A stretch of DNA of 20,214 nt. Source: a virus. Below the pieces are notes generated by a model that was given only the letters and a program-made list of their open reading frames with translations, was not told where the DNA came from and did not search any database. Made by a program: the position numbers and the translations under genes. The stretch lies in the IMG/VR virus record IMGVR_UViG_3300043536_000050, positions 1 through 20,214 of that record; one strand, 5' to 3'. Every line of letters starts with the position of its first letter. Positions within the stretch are counted from its first letter, which is position 1. Below, piece after piece: positions 5,309-12,797 of the stretch.

Positions 5309-5823
5309 CCACGGCGCTGATCCTGAGTGGGTGGCTCCTGTCCTTGGTCCTGACGGGCGCCTTGTGTTTCCTCCTCCTGCGTCAGAGCCCAACGTCGAGC
5401 CCGACTTCCCCGACTCCGAGTACGCCGCCGACCCCGATTTCGGCGCCTCCCGATTCGACCCCCTTCTCGACGGAGATGTGGACCTCGATGATGGAGCTGA
5501 TGAGGAGTTCACTGGCCGAGGATCGGGCATTGGTGGAGCGGCTGGTCCTGGGTCGGGAATCACCGCCGACGATCTACTCGTCGCCGCCGCAGCAGAGCTG
5601 GAACGAGAAGCCGATCGGGTTCGACTACGACTCCACTCCGCTGGCGCCGGGGATCGAGGCGGTCCTGGCCCGGGAGACGATCGAGAACGAGCAGTCTCGT
5701 TTGCTGAAGGAGCGCGCCGACTTGCAGGCGAAGCTAAGGGAGATGGCGACGGAGGCGGACCGTCTCGGCTTGGAGGACTTCTTGCCGGGGCCGTGGCAGG
5801 GGAGCGACGACCAGCCGACATAA
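5305..5823 (+). CDS. N-terminal membrane anchor plus coiled-coil protein
   Basis: The protein has 172 residues. Residues 3-25 form a membrane span (TALILSGWLLSLVLTGALCF). A Pro/Ser/Thr linker follows at 27-54, then two helical charged segments at about 57-85 and 116-156, the second with heptad-like Leu/Ala spacing. The GTG start overlaps the previous stop as GTGA, and the third codon positions are strongly G/C, which fixes the frame. The topology resembles type II inner-membrane proteins such as Rz-like spanin subunits, but no lysis genes are adjacent and a spanin would be odd in an actinobacterial phage. Function remains open. Confidence 0.7.
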   Translation: MTTALILSGWLLSLVLTGALCFLLLRQSPTSSPTSPTPSTPPTPISAPPDSTPFSTEMWTSMMELMRSSLAEDRALVERLVLGRESPPTIYSSPPQQSWNEKPIGFDYDSTPLAPGIEAVLARETIENEQSRLLKERADLQAKLREMATEADRLGLEDFLPGPWQGSDDQPT

Positions 5824-5978
5824 TGCTCGAGGTGATCGTGGCCGGCGTCTCGTCCATCCGCGGCGGCCAGCTCTCCATCACCTTCCACGTCCCGTTCGAG
5901 CAGATCGACGAGGGATCGCGCCTGCATCGGTTGCACGGAGAGCAGGTCCGGCTCGAGATAACCCCGTACCAGGCATGA
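5823..5978 (+). CDS. short conserved-looking phage protein
   Basis: The protein has 51 residues. The ATG shares one base with the upstream TAA (TAATG). The product MLEVIVAGVSSIRGGQLSIT, followed by FHVPFEQIDEGSRLHRLHGE, has the look of a small beta-alpha fold. Comparable short proteins with an FxVPxE segment occur in actinobacteriophages, but I cannot name the family. It is coupled on both sides and ends in ATGA with the terminase small subunit candidate. A longer frame beginning at 5298 also ends here but is judged spurious upstream of 5823. Confidence 0.6.
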   Translation: MLEVIVAGVSSIRGGQLSITFHVPFEQIDEGSRLHRLHGEQVRLEITPYQA

Positions 5979-6415
5979 GCCTCTCGGCCAAGGAACTCGA
6001 GCTCATCACCGAGCGCCTATTGGAAGAAGGCGTCCCGCCCGGCGTCGTCGCGCGGGTGTTCGACCTGGATGTCGACCTCGTGCGCGAGGCCCAGAAGGCG
6101 GTCCGGGTGCGGCGTTATGGCACCGATGACCTGGAGGAATACACCGAGCAGACCCGATGGGACGCCATGGAGCACGCGCGTCGGACCATCGCCACCGGCT
6201 CGGAGGCCGACAAGACCCGGTTCAGCGCGGCCATGCTGGGCAAGACCATGGCGGCATCGGCCCGGCGGACCCCGGCGGGGGTGATCCAGAACCAGGAGAC
6301 CATTCTTGAGATGATGGAGAAGATGCGAACGGGCGAACCGGCCGAGCCGAGGGAGCAATCGAGGTTCGTGGCCCGTCTCTCCAACCGCCCCGAGGATGAC
6401 GATGCCGAATCTTGA
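5975..6415 (+). CDS. putative terminase small subunit
   Basis: The protein has 146 residues and lies immediately upstream of the large terminase, with an overlap. The N-terminal part (about 5-45) has a helix-turn-helix-like arrangement: ELELITERLLEEGVPPGVVA, then RVFDLDVDLVREAQKAV. This fits recognition of the packaging site. The middle is helical and likely oligomerises; the C-terminus is acidic and disordered (PEDDDAES), as is usual where small subunits contact the ATPase. The sequence itself is not a clear match to a named family, so the call rests on position, size and domain layout. The start ATG overlaps the previous stop as ATGA. Confidence 0.65.
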   Translation: MSLSAKELELITERLLEEGVPPGVVARVFDLDVDLVREAQKAVRVRRYGTDDLEEYTEQTRWDAMEHARRTIATGSEADKTRFSAAMLGKTMAASARRTPAGVIQNQETILEMMEKMRTGEPAEPREQSRFVARLSNRPEDDDAES

Positions 6416-8099
6416 CCTCTGGCCGATGCTCGAGACCCTCACGATCAAGACCAAGGGGGCCAAGCTCAAGAAGCTGAACCGCAACGATGCCTTCGCCTGG
6501 GCGCAGCGCGAGGTGGTCTCCGAGATCGAGCGGCAGTACAACGCGGGCGAGCCAGTGCGGATCATCGTCCTGAAGGGCCGGCAGTTGGGACTCTCGACTC
6601 TGACCGAGGCGGTCCTGTTCCTCTGGTGCTTCCTGCACCCGGGGACCAACGCCCTGGTGCTCTCGAAGGAGAAGCCCGACTCCGAGTACCTGTTCTCCAT
6701 GACCAAGCGGTACTGGGAGATGGGACCGTTCCAGACCGCCTTCTCCACCAAGTACAACCGGCAGGGCTACATCGAGTGGATGACGGGATCGTCGATCCTG
6801 GTCGACACGGCCAAGAAGGAGGACGTGGGCCGTGGTCGTACCTTGCAAGCGGTCCACGGCTCCGAGGTGGCGATCTGGCCCGAGGCCGACGCCATCGTGG
6901 GAGCGCTGAACGAGGCCATCCCCTACGAGCACGGGACCATCGTGATCTACGAGTCGACGGCCCGGGGCGTGGGCGGCTTCTTCTACGAGGAGTGGATGAA
7001 GGCCATCGACCCCGCCGGGGGCAAATCCGACTTCACCCCGATGTTCTTCCCCTGGTGGGAGCACGACGAGTACGAGGTCAAGAACCACCACCTCCACATG
7101 GCCGAGCTGGACGATGACGAGCGCGAGATGCTGGTCGCGATCCCGAAGATGACCTTCGCCAAGCTGGCCTGGCGCCGTCGCAAGCTCCAGAGCTACTCCA
7201 ACCCCGAGACTTTCAAGGAGGAGTACCCGAACACCCAGGAGGAGGCGTTCCTATCCAGCGGCTCCAACGTCTTCCCCTTGGTCAAGCTGTCCCAGTGCTA
7301 CTTCCCCGACGTGGAGATGGAACAGGGCTTCTTGTACAACGACGGCGGGAAGGTGGCCTTCAAAGAGGACGACGAGGGGCACTTCTTCGTCTACGAGCGC
7401 CCCGACCCCCGGGGCAAGCGCCGCTACGTGGTGGCCGTCGATCCGACCTGGACCATCGAGGGTGATCCCTGCTGCATCCAGGTCATCGACCGCGCCTCGA
7501 TGGAGCAGGTGGCCGTCTGGCACGGGTCGGCCGACGCCCAGAGCATCGGGGACATCGCGCTGGCCATCGCCTACTGGTACGGACCCGAGACCATCTTGAA
7601 CACCGAGATCCAAGGCGGCGGCAAGACGGTGCTCGCCTGGTGGCGCGAGGCCAACTACCAGCACATATGGATGGACCGCCGGGCGGACCGCCCGAAGCTG
7701 ATGATGCAGGCGTACGGGTGGAACACCACCTACGAGACCAAGAACAACATGCTGACCACCATGCAGTCGATCATCCACCGCAAGCACCTGATCATCCACC
7801 ACCCGGCCACCTACTACGAGATGACCCGGTACATCGCCAACCCCGACGGCACCTACGGGCCGTCCCGGCGCAGCGGCCACGACGACTGTGTGACCAGCCT
7901 CGGCATCGGGATCATGACCGTGATCTGGGAGCAGGGCACCCTCGACTACTCGGCGGCCGCGCCCGCGCCCGGCCACCTGCCCGGAGAGCGCAACCCGCAA
8001 CTGGCCGGCAGCTACGGTCGCACGTATACACCTCCGGGCATGGCAACCTTGGGACCCATGGACGACGACGCGATGATCGGGATCGAGGTCACATATTGA
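6402..8099 (+). CDS. terL: terminase large subunit (packaging ATPase/nuclease)
   Basis: This is the motor that pumps phage DNA into the procapsid and cuts concatemers. The frame from ATG 6396 has 567 codons; ATG 6402 is preferred because GAGG lies at 6392-6395. Using the 6396 numbering, residues 57-68 (IVLKGRQLGLST) are the Walker A-type loop, and VHGSEVAIWPE at 153-163 holds the Walker B/catalytic Glu region. GRGRT at 145-149 precedes it. The nuclease domain starts at about 340, with D349 in VAVDPTW, E404 in TEIQGGG and the GHDD pair at 494-497 as the expected metal ligands. All key acidic residues are present and the length is normal. It overlaps the small subunit upstream and shares one base with the next gene. 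Confidence 0.95.
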   Translation: MPNLDLWPMLETLTIKTKGAKLKKLNRNDAFAWAQREVVSEIERQYNAGEPVRIIVLKGRQLGLSTLTEAVLFLWCFLHPGTNALVLSKEKPDSEYLFSMTKRYWEMGPFQTAFSTKYNRQGYIEWMTGSSILVDTAKKEDVGRGRTLQAVHGSEVAIWPEADAIVGALNEAIPYEHGTIVIYESTARGVGGFFYEEWMKAIDPAGGKSDFTPMFFPWWEHDEYEVKNHHLHMAELDDDEREMLVAIPKMTFAKLAWRRRKLQSYSNPETFKEEYPNTQEEAFLSSGSNVFPLVKLSQCYFPDVEMEQGFLYNDGGKVAFKEDDEGHFFVYERPDPRGKRRYVVAVDPTWTIEGDPCCIQVIDRASMEQVAVWHGSADAQSIGDIALAIAYWYGPETILNTEIQGGGKTVLAWWREANYQHIWMDRRADRPKLMMQAYGWNTTYETKNNMLTTMQSIIHRKHLIIHHPATYYEMTRYIANPDGTYGPSRRSGHDDCVTSLGIGIMTVIWEQGTLDYSAAAPAPGHLPGERNPQLAGSYGRTYTPPGMATLGPMDDDAMIGIEVTY

Positions 8100-8302
8100 T
8101 GCCGGAAGACATTGATGGTTTGGACGATACATCGGCGGTTCATACGCTCCTCGTTTGTATCGATCTCCTGAACAACGCGCTGAAAAGCACTACCCAAGCG
8201 CTTCGCGCCTGTGGGGCGCCGGAGGTCATTACCGACGAAACCTTGCTTGGGATGGAGCAGCTCTCGATGAATATCGAGGAAATCCAAGGGATGTATCGAT
8301 GA
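8099..8302 (+). CDS. small hypothetical protein with divergent codon use
   Basis: The protein has 67 residues. The ATG shares a base with the terL stop (TGATG), and the end overlaps the zinc-ribbon gene as ATGA. The product is acidic and helical: SAVHTLLVCIDLLNNALKST at 12-31 and MEQLSMNIEEIQGMYR at the end. There is no known family. Many codons end in A or T, clearly unlike both neighbours, which suggests that it was acquired more recently than the flanking packaging genes. Function is unknown; a terminase or portal accessory role is only positional. Confidence 0.65.
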   Translation: MPEDIDGLDDTSAVHTLLVCIDLLNNALKSTTQALRACGAPEVITDETLLGMEQLSMNIEEIQGMYR

Positions 8303-8712
8303 GGTACTCCTATCGGTGCCGCAGCTGCGGCGAGATCCAGTCCGAGACCGCGGCCGACATGATCCAGTGCCGGATGTGCGGCTCGGTGGCCAAGCGCATC
8401 TTCCAGATCGCCGTGAACCGGACCTCGCTTCGGACCGAGGCGCGCTGGGACCCCGTGGTGGGCCAGTACGTCGAGAACCATCGTGACTGGGAGTACAAGC
8501 TGCGCAGCGCCCAGGAGCGCGAGTCGAACGAGCTGGGCATGGAGGTCAAGCTGGCGATGGCCGACCCCCGGGACTCCGACGCTCTCGGTGATCTCCACGG
8601 GTGGGGCAAGGACGCCCGAGACGCCGACGCCGAGCCCAGCAAGCTCGTCAAGACGCCGACCCCGCATCGCCAGGACGACACGGGTGACCACCTGAAGGAG
8701 ATGGTCACTTGA
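8299..8712 (+). CDS. zinc-ribbon protein (FmdB-like)
   Basis: The protein has 137 residues. The N-terminal 30 residues form a zinc ribbon with C7-x2-C10 and C24-x2-C27 (YRCRSCGE and IQCRMCGS), closely resembling the FmdB-type regulatory zinc ribbon. The rest is charged and largely helical or disordered. The start ATG at 8299 overlaps the previous stop as ATGA and places the first Cys pair at the usual distance from the N-terminus; a longer upstream frame is not needed. It lies between the large terminase and the portal gene. A packaging or head-completion accessory role is inferred from position. Confidence 0.75.
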   Translation: MRYSYRCRSCGEIQSETAADMIQCRMCGSVAKRIFQIAVNRTSLRTEARWDPVVGQYVENHRDWEYKLRSAQERESNELGMEVKLAMADPRDSDALGDLHGWGKDARDADAEPSKLVKTPTPHRQDDTGDHLKEMVT

Positions 8713-10559
8713 CACTCGTGCAGGTAGAGGCCCCGCCGGTCTACGACGAGCAGGGGTTCCTCCGACGGCTCCAAGACCTGTACCAGCAGGCCAAGGACGC
8801 CAAGGGCCAGATGGCCTCGGAGTGGAAGCGCAACTACCGGGTCACCATGAACCGGGCGGCGCCGAATGTGCCCAATGCCCCGGGCACCCGGGCCAACGAG
8901 GTCTTCCCGACCATTGACGCCCGCATCGGCTGGATGACCGACCAGGAGGTGATGTTCACCGTCACCCCGGCGGCCGATCCCTTCTCGCTCTACGCCATGA
9001 CCACCGACATCCAAGCCGAGCAGCTCGAGGCCATCATGAACTCGGTGCTGCGCACCGAAGGCTGGTACGCCCAGATCGTGAAGATGCTCTGGGACTCGGC
9101 CATCTACGGCGCGGGCTTCCTCAAGGTGACCTGGGACCAGGGACTCGAACAGGGTCTCGGACAGGTCGCGCTCAAGTCCACGTCGCCATGGTGCTTGTAC
9201 GTCGACCCCTACGCCACCAATCTGGACGATGCCGAGTACATCATCGAGGTCCACACGATGTCGCCGGCCCAGATCGAGCGCCGGTTCCCCGACACGCCGA
9301 AGTACCTGATCGAGGACGCGGTCATCACGGGCGACAGCGATTCCGACCACATCCCGCCGAGCCAGGGCGGGCGCCCGGCCCAGCTCCGCAACTACCTCGG
9401 CGGCCTGATGACCCCCATCAACGCTGGTCAGGGGCCGACCACCTGGGGCCAACAGGGCCAGGCCAAGAAGCACATCACCGAGTCGCGCGGCGTGAACGTC
9501 TACGAGTGCTGGTTCCGAGAGAACTACGAGGAGGAGGTGACGCCGGGTGATCCAAGCATGGGTGACACCGAGACCGTCATCGTCGACCAGTGGCGGGTCA
9601 TCGTCTGGTCGGGTAACCGGATTCTCCTGGACGAACTCGCTGAAAATCTGTTCCATACAGATCGGCACCCTTATGTCAGGTACGTGGACGTGGAGACCGG
9701 GGAGTTCTGGGGATCGCCCCTGCTCAGAGACCTAGCGCCCTGCCAGCAGCAGATGAACACCCTGCTCGCCATGGCGCAGAGCAACATCATCTTCACCGGC
9801 AACCCGATCATGGTTGGGGTGAAGGGCTCCGGAGCGGACCGCACCACCATCCGCAACCGCCCCGGCGAGATCTACGACGTGAACGGGGGACCGACCGGCG
9901 GCCAGCAGAACAAGCCCTCGTGGATACAGCCGCCGAACCTGCCTCCCGCCATCATGGAGATGGTCGGCTTCTGGCGCGACGAGATCGAGCGCATCGCTGG
10001 GCTCAGCGCCACCCAGCGCGGTGAGGTCCCGAGCGGCCGGGCGACCGACAAGCAAGTCCAGGCCGGTCAGGAGGCGGGCTTCGTCCGGGTGCGCTCGGCA
10101 CAACGAAACCTCGAGTTGACGTTGAGGAAAGCGGGCGAGCTGGTCGCCAACCTGATCGTCATCAACTACGACACCCCGCGCTTCATGGCCATCGTGGGCG
10201 AGGAGGGTCAACCGATCTCGATCCGGCTCGCCGCTCAGCACTTCTATGCTCCGACCCAGGACGCCAAGGGCAAGGTCACCTTCGCCCCGCTGCGTTTCGG
10301 GCTCATGGTGAACGCCGGATCGTCCAAGCCGACCAGCCGGGCGGCCCGGATCAACGAGGCCGTGAACCTGAAGAAGATGAACGTGGTCGACGACCTCTAC
10401 GTCCTCCAGGCGTTCCGGGTCTCCCACGCCCAGGCCATCCTCGATCGCAAGAAGAAGCAGGAGCAGCAGGCCGCCCAGCTCGCCCAGATGCAGCTCGCCG
10501 CCAAGCAGGCCCAGAAACCTCCTGGTCAGAAGCAGTCCGCAGCGGATCGCCCTAGCTGA
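8709..10559 (+). CDS. portal protein (head-tail connector)
   Basis: The protein has 616 residues, the size of short-tailed phage portals of the P22/podovirus type. The dodecameric portal forms the DNA channel, docks the terminase and nucleates the procapsid. Typical features are a charged helical N-terminus and the central segment IEVHTMSPAQIERRFPDTPK. A later stretch reads EIERIAGLSATQRGEVPSGR, followed by a long helix. The C-terminus (from about 580) is a Gln/Lys/Ala-rich helix of the kind that extends toward the capsid interior. The start is TTG in a TTGA overlap, with AAGGAG 8 bases upstream. The call rests on size, position between terL and scaffold, and general sequence style. Confidence 0.85.
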   Translation: MTLVQVEAPPVYDEQGFLRRLQDLYQQAKDAKGQMASEWKRNYRVTMNRAAPNVPNAPGTRANEVFPTIDARIGWMTDQEVMFTVTPAADPFSLYAMTTDIQAEQLEAIMNSVLRTEGWYAQIVKMLWDSAIYGAGFLKVTWDQGLEQGLGQVALKSTSPWCLYVDPYATNLDDAEYIIEVHTMSPAQIERRFPDTPKYLIEDAVITGDSDSDHIPPSQGGRPAQLRNYLGGLMTPINAGQGPTTWGQQGQAKKHITESRGVNVYECWFRENYEEEVTPGDPSMGDTETVIVDQWRVIVWSGNRILLDELAENLFHTDRHPYVRYVDVETGEFWGSPLLRDLAPCQQQMNTLLAMAQSNIIFTGNPIMVGVKGSGADRTTIRNRPGEIYDVNGGPTGGQQNKPSWIQPPNLPPAIMEMVGFWRDEIERIAGLSATQRGEVPSGRATDKQVQAGQEAGFVRVRSAQRNLELTLRKAGELVANLIVINYDTPRFMAIVGEEGQPISIRLAAQHFYAPTQDAKGKVTFAPLRFGLMVNAGSSKPTSRAARINEAVNLKKMNVVDDLYVLQAFRVSHAQAILDRKKKQEQQAAQLAQMQLAAKQAQKPPGQKQSAADRPS

Positions 10560-10561
10560 CA

Positions 10562-10567
10562 TAGCAT
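10562..10567 (+). promoter_or_regulatory. -10 element of a leaderless promoter for gene 10574
   Basis: TAGCAT matches the TANNNT -10. It lies so that the start point 7 bases downstream is the A of ATG 10574. There is no ribosome binding site in the 14-base gap after the portal gene. No -35 is recognisable. Confidence 0.42.
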
Positions 10568-10573
10568 CGGGGC

Positions 10574-10828
10574 ATGGAGCACGCTCGCCCGCACACCTCG
10601 AACATGCACCCGGACATGGCGACCACGAACAGGGGTTCGGTCCTGTTCACCGGGCAGACCGGGCGGTCCAGCTATCCCGCCGGTCGGCTCGGGCGCGGTG
10701 CCCGCAACGCCCAGCAGCACCCCGCCGACTTCGTGCCCGGGAGCCAGGGCGACACCGGGATCAACGCCGTCGACTCGCTGAACGACATCGACGGGGACTG
10801 GGACGCCGACCCCATGGGCTGCTCGTGA
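10574..10828 (+). CDS. small hypothetical protein
   Basis: The protein has 84 residues. It is rich in Gly, Asp, Arg, His and Asn, with an N-terminus MEHARPHTSNMHPDMATTNR and an acidic end DSLNDIDGDWDADPMGCS. It looks mostly disordered. There is no known family. The ending has a loose likeness to the small protein at 11213 (WGADPNAMG), but too little for homology. It follows the portal gene and has an apparent leaderless start. The next small gene begins 3 bases after its stop. Confidence 0.6.
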   Translation: MEHARPHTSNMHPDMATTNRGSVLFTGQTGRSSYPAGRLGRGARNAQQHPADFVPGSQGDTGINAVDSLNDIDGDWDADPMGCS

Positions 10829-10831
10829 TCC

Positions 10832-10990
10832 ATGCCTCTCAAGCGTGGTTCCTCCCGATCCACCGTGAGCGGCAATATTCGCGAGATGATGGCGTCAGGG
10901 CATCCACAGAAGCAGGCGGTCGCCGCGGCTCTGTCGAACGCCCGAAGGTCGAAGCGGAAAGGCCGCTCCACGAAACGAGGGAGGAGGTGA
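10832..10990 (+). CDS. small Lys/Arg-rich phage protein
   Basis: The protein has 52 residues. The sequence [20 protein letters not shown], followed by [20 protein letters not shown], follows a pattern I know from many phage and bacterial genomes: a basic start, a Ser/Thr-rich helix cap, NI.EM...G.PQKQAVAIAL, then a Lys/Arg tail. Its molecular role is not established. The basic tail suggests binding to DNA, capsid interior or RNA. The ATG lies 3 bases after the previous stop with no clear ribosome site, so translation is probably coupled. Confidence 0.75.
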   Translation: MPLKRGSSRSTVSGNIREMMASGHPQKQAVAAALSNARRSKRKGRSTKRGRR

Positions 10991-10997
10991 GCAACGT

Positions 10998-11072
10998 ATG
11001 AACCAGCCTGTCGACGCGCGCGAGCGCGGGAAGCGCCACGGTGGCCGTAAGCACGGACGGAAGGGCCGCTAG
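10998..11072 (+). CDS. 24-residue Arg/Lys/Gly peptide
   Basis: This 24-codon frame encodes MNQPVDARERGKRHGGRKHG followed by RKGR. A strong GGAGG site (10983-10987) lies 10 bases before the ATG, with the previous gene's stop just behind it. The peptide is nearly half Arg/Lys/His and cannot fold alone. It could neutralise packaged DNA or bind RNA. Its 3' end is part of the stem-loop cluster that follows, so its translation may affect that structure. It is short, so a chance frame remains possible. Confidence 0.5.
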   Translation: MNQPVDARERGKRHGGRKHGRKGR

Positions 11073-11176
11073 GCCAGCCGGTCCGTGTTGGGCTCACCCA
11101 ACGCACCAATGGTGGTTTGATTCGCGAACGATGGGTGATGGATTCTCCGCTCGGTGGTCCATCACCCATCGTCGCG
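11052..11176 (+). other. cluster of strong stem-loops between portal and scaffold units
   Basis: Three hairpins follow one another: CACGGAC (11052-11058) with GTCCGTG (11081-11087), GTTGGG (11087-11092) with CCCAAC (11097-11102), and a long one at 11123-11176. The last pairs 15 bases perfectly (11128-11142 with 11158-11172), plus four more after a one-base bulge, around a 15-base loop. No U-tract follows. It may be a rho-independent-like or processing element insulating the scaffold/capsid unit. Confidence 0.65.
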
Positions 11177-11183
11177 TCTGCGG

Positions 11184-11189
11184 TACGCT
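11184..11189 (+). promoter_or_regulatory. possible -10 element upstream of gene 11213
   Basis: TACGCT fits TANNNT and would start transcription near 11196. That leaves a 17-base leader containing the GAGGAGG site at 11201-11207. It directly follows the strong hairpin, consistent with a terminator/promoter boundary. No -35 is evident, so the call is tentative. Confidence 0.28.
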
Positions 11190-11212
11190 CCGATTGAACC
11201 GAGGAGGTTGTG

Positions 11213-11371
11213 ATGGCTGACCAGAACCAGATCCGCCCGAACTACGGGGCTGGGCCGAAGGGCAAGGCGAACATCATGCCCATGGGCCAGACCGAGACCG
11301 ACGCCTGGGGTGCCGACCCGAACGCCATGGGTCACATCCCAGCCGTGAAGGAAAACGGACCGCTGTCCTGA
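11213..11371 (+). CDS. small hypothetical protein upstream of scaffold
   Basis: The protein has 52 residues. It starts at an ATG 5 bases after GAGGAGG, the best ribosome site in the window. The sequence MADQNQIRPNYGAGPKGKAN, followed by IMPMGQTETDAWGADPNAMG, is rich in Asn, Gly, Pro and Met and looks disordered. There is no known family. The strong translation signal at the head of the scaffold/coat genes suggests an abundant late protein, perhaps a minor head component; this is inference. Confidence 0.6.
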   Translation: MADQNQIRPNYGAGPKGKANIMPMGQTETDAWGADPNAMGHIPAVKENGPLS

Positions 11372-11375
11372 TCCA

Positions 11376-11777
11376 GTGGCCGGCAAAGGGTCTTCGGCCC
11401 CCGAGAGCGTCGCGGCGGGCCTCCAGCAGATAGGTGCAGCGATCCAGGCCACGATGATGGCCCCCGACGCCGCGCCCCACCTCGCCCTACTCGAGCAGCT
11501 CTTGAAGGCGGTGGTCGGTGCGGCACAGCAAGGACATGGGGCTCCAGGCGGCGCAAAGCCTCCGGGCGCTCCTCCTGGTGGCGCTCCTCCTGGCCCCGGC
11601 GGGCCGGGAGGACCTCCGAGTGGTCCACCTCCAGGCGGCGGGACGAACATCGGTCAACTCATGGGCGGCGGTGCCCAGGGTCCCAGTGCCGCGGTGAGTG
11701 GGCAGGGTCCCACCCAGTCCGGTATCAGCGCAGACGACCTGCGGCGGGCCATGGCCGCCCAGGCAGACCAAGGATGA
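11376..11777 (+). CDS. Gly/Pro-rich protein upstream of scaffold
   Basis: The protein has 133 residues. A helical, Ala-rich N-terminal half (about 7-53) is followed by a Gly/Pro-rich stretch at about 55-88 (GAPGGAKPPGAPPGG and similar). A short helical end, ISADDLRRAMAAQADQG, closes it. The Gly/Pro part is not a strict G-X-Y collagen repeat. The GTG start is 4 bases after the previous stop and probably translated by coupling. Position before the scaffold suggests a procapsid or head-associated protein. No family is recognised. Confidence 0.65.
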   Translation: MAGKGSSAPESVAAGLQQIGAAIQATMMAPDAAPHLALLEQLLKAVVGAAQQGHGAPGGAKPPGAPPGGAPPGPGGPGGPPSGPPPGGGTNIGQLMGGGAQGPSAAVSGQGPTQSGISADDLRRAMAAQADQG

Positions 11778-11781
11778 TCTG

Positions 11782-12786
11782 ATGCCCTCGATCCACGAGC
11801 TGTTCGGCCTCGACCCCGCCCTCGCATCCGAGGGTGAAGGCAACGCCGACTTCGACATCGACAAGCTGTTCGGCGCCGCCGAGGAGGCGATCCCTGGTCA
11901 TCGTTCGCGCGTGACCAACGGTGACCTCCCCGGCGACTCGACTCCCCCGCCCTCGCCCGTGGTGGAGACCGAGCCGGCTGCCGGCACCACCCCGCCACCC
12001 CCGGTCACGGTCGGCGGGGAGGATCTGGGAGGCGACGAGGAGGAGGAGCCCGAGGCGTCTGAAGCCATCGCTTCTCCCCCCGTCGTCCCCCAAGCCGTGG
12101 CTGAGGATCCGATCGCCGCGCTGCTCCGCGAGGCGTTGGGCGACCCCGAGCGTCGTGCCCGGGTGTTGGGCGCCCTGGCCGGTGAGCCGACAGTCGCTCC
12201 TCCCGCTGCTCCCGCCCTGCCCGAGGAGATCGACCCGCGCTCACCCGAAGCGGCGCTGTGGATGCGCCAGAACGATGTCGACCGCAAGCTGGCCGAGATC
12301 GCCGCGGCCACCAAGGCGCAGTCCGAGTCCCTCGCCAAGCAGCAGGCGAACAATGCGGCCAACGCCGCCGGTGCGGCCTTCGCCGCCCGCTACCAGGGCA
12401 AGCTGGACGCCGCCGAGGTCATCGACATCTGCCGGATCGCCGGTTCCACCGGCATCGCTGCCCGGTTCGCCACCGGAGCGGACGATCTCCAGGCCGCGTT
12501 CGAGGAGTCGCTCGAGCACGTCGCCTGGACGAACGAGGGTTACCGGGCCAAGCTCATCGGCCAGCCCGCGGCACCCCCTGTCGTGCCGGGCAATACACCC
12601 CAAGCCCAGGATCGGAAGCGCAAGCTGACCGCGCTCAGCTCCTCGGCATCGCCGGTCTCGGGTCCCGCTCCAGGGGAATCCCCGTTGGAGACGCGCACCG
12701 ATGGTAGGTTGACCGAGAAATCGAGGATGTCAGTGGTCCAGCAGGCGGCGAGTGCGATTGCTCGCACGAGAGAAGGGTCCTTCTGA
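11782..12786 (+). CDS. capsid scaffolding protein
   Basis: The protein has 334 residues, lies directly before the coat gene and is rich in Ala, Glu, Pro and Asp, as scaffold proteins are. The N-terminal third is acidic and Pro-rich (GGEDLGGDEEEEPEASEA). The middle is helical, with a likely oligomerising segment RKLAEIAAATKAQSESLAKQ. The C-terminal end is basic and Ser-rich (DRKRKLTALSSSASP), the part that in other phages contacts the coat protein. ATG 11782 after AAGGA is chosen over an earlier in-frame start at 11698 that would overlap the previous gene widely. No protease motif is visible. Confidence 0.8.
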   Translation: MPSIHELFGLDPALASEGEGNADFDIDKLFGAAEEAIPGHRSRVTNGDLPGDSTPPPSPVVETEPAAGTTPPPPVTVGGEDLGGDEEEEPEASEAIASPPVVPQAVAEDPIAALLREALGDPERRARVLGALAGEPTVAPPAAPALPEEIDPRSPEAALWMRQNDVDRKLAEIAAATKAQSESLAKQQANNAANAAGAAFAARYQGKLDAAEVIDICRIAGSTGIAARFATGADDLQAAFEESLEHVAWTNEGYRAKLIGQPAAPPVVPGNTPQAQDRKRKLTALSSSASPVSGPAPGESPLETRTDGRLTEKSRMSVVQQAASAIARTREGSF

Positions 12787-12797
12787 GGTAAAAACTC

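Noticed and set aside
4859-5881. 340-codon minus-strand frame
   Set aside because: Ser/Arg/Pro-rich shadow of four coupled plus-strand genes.
11123-11176. Long hairpin as a classical rho-independent terminator
   Set aside because: The stem is excellent but no U-tract follows on either side, so it is listed only as a structured element.
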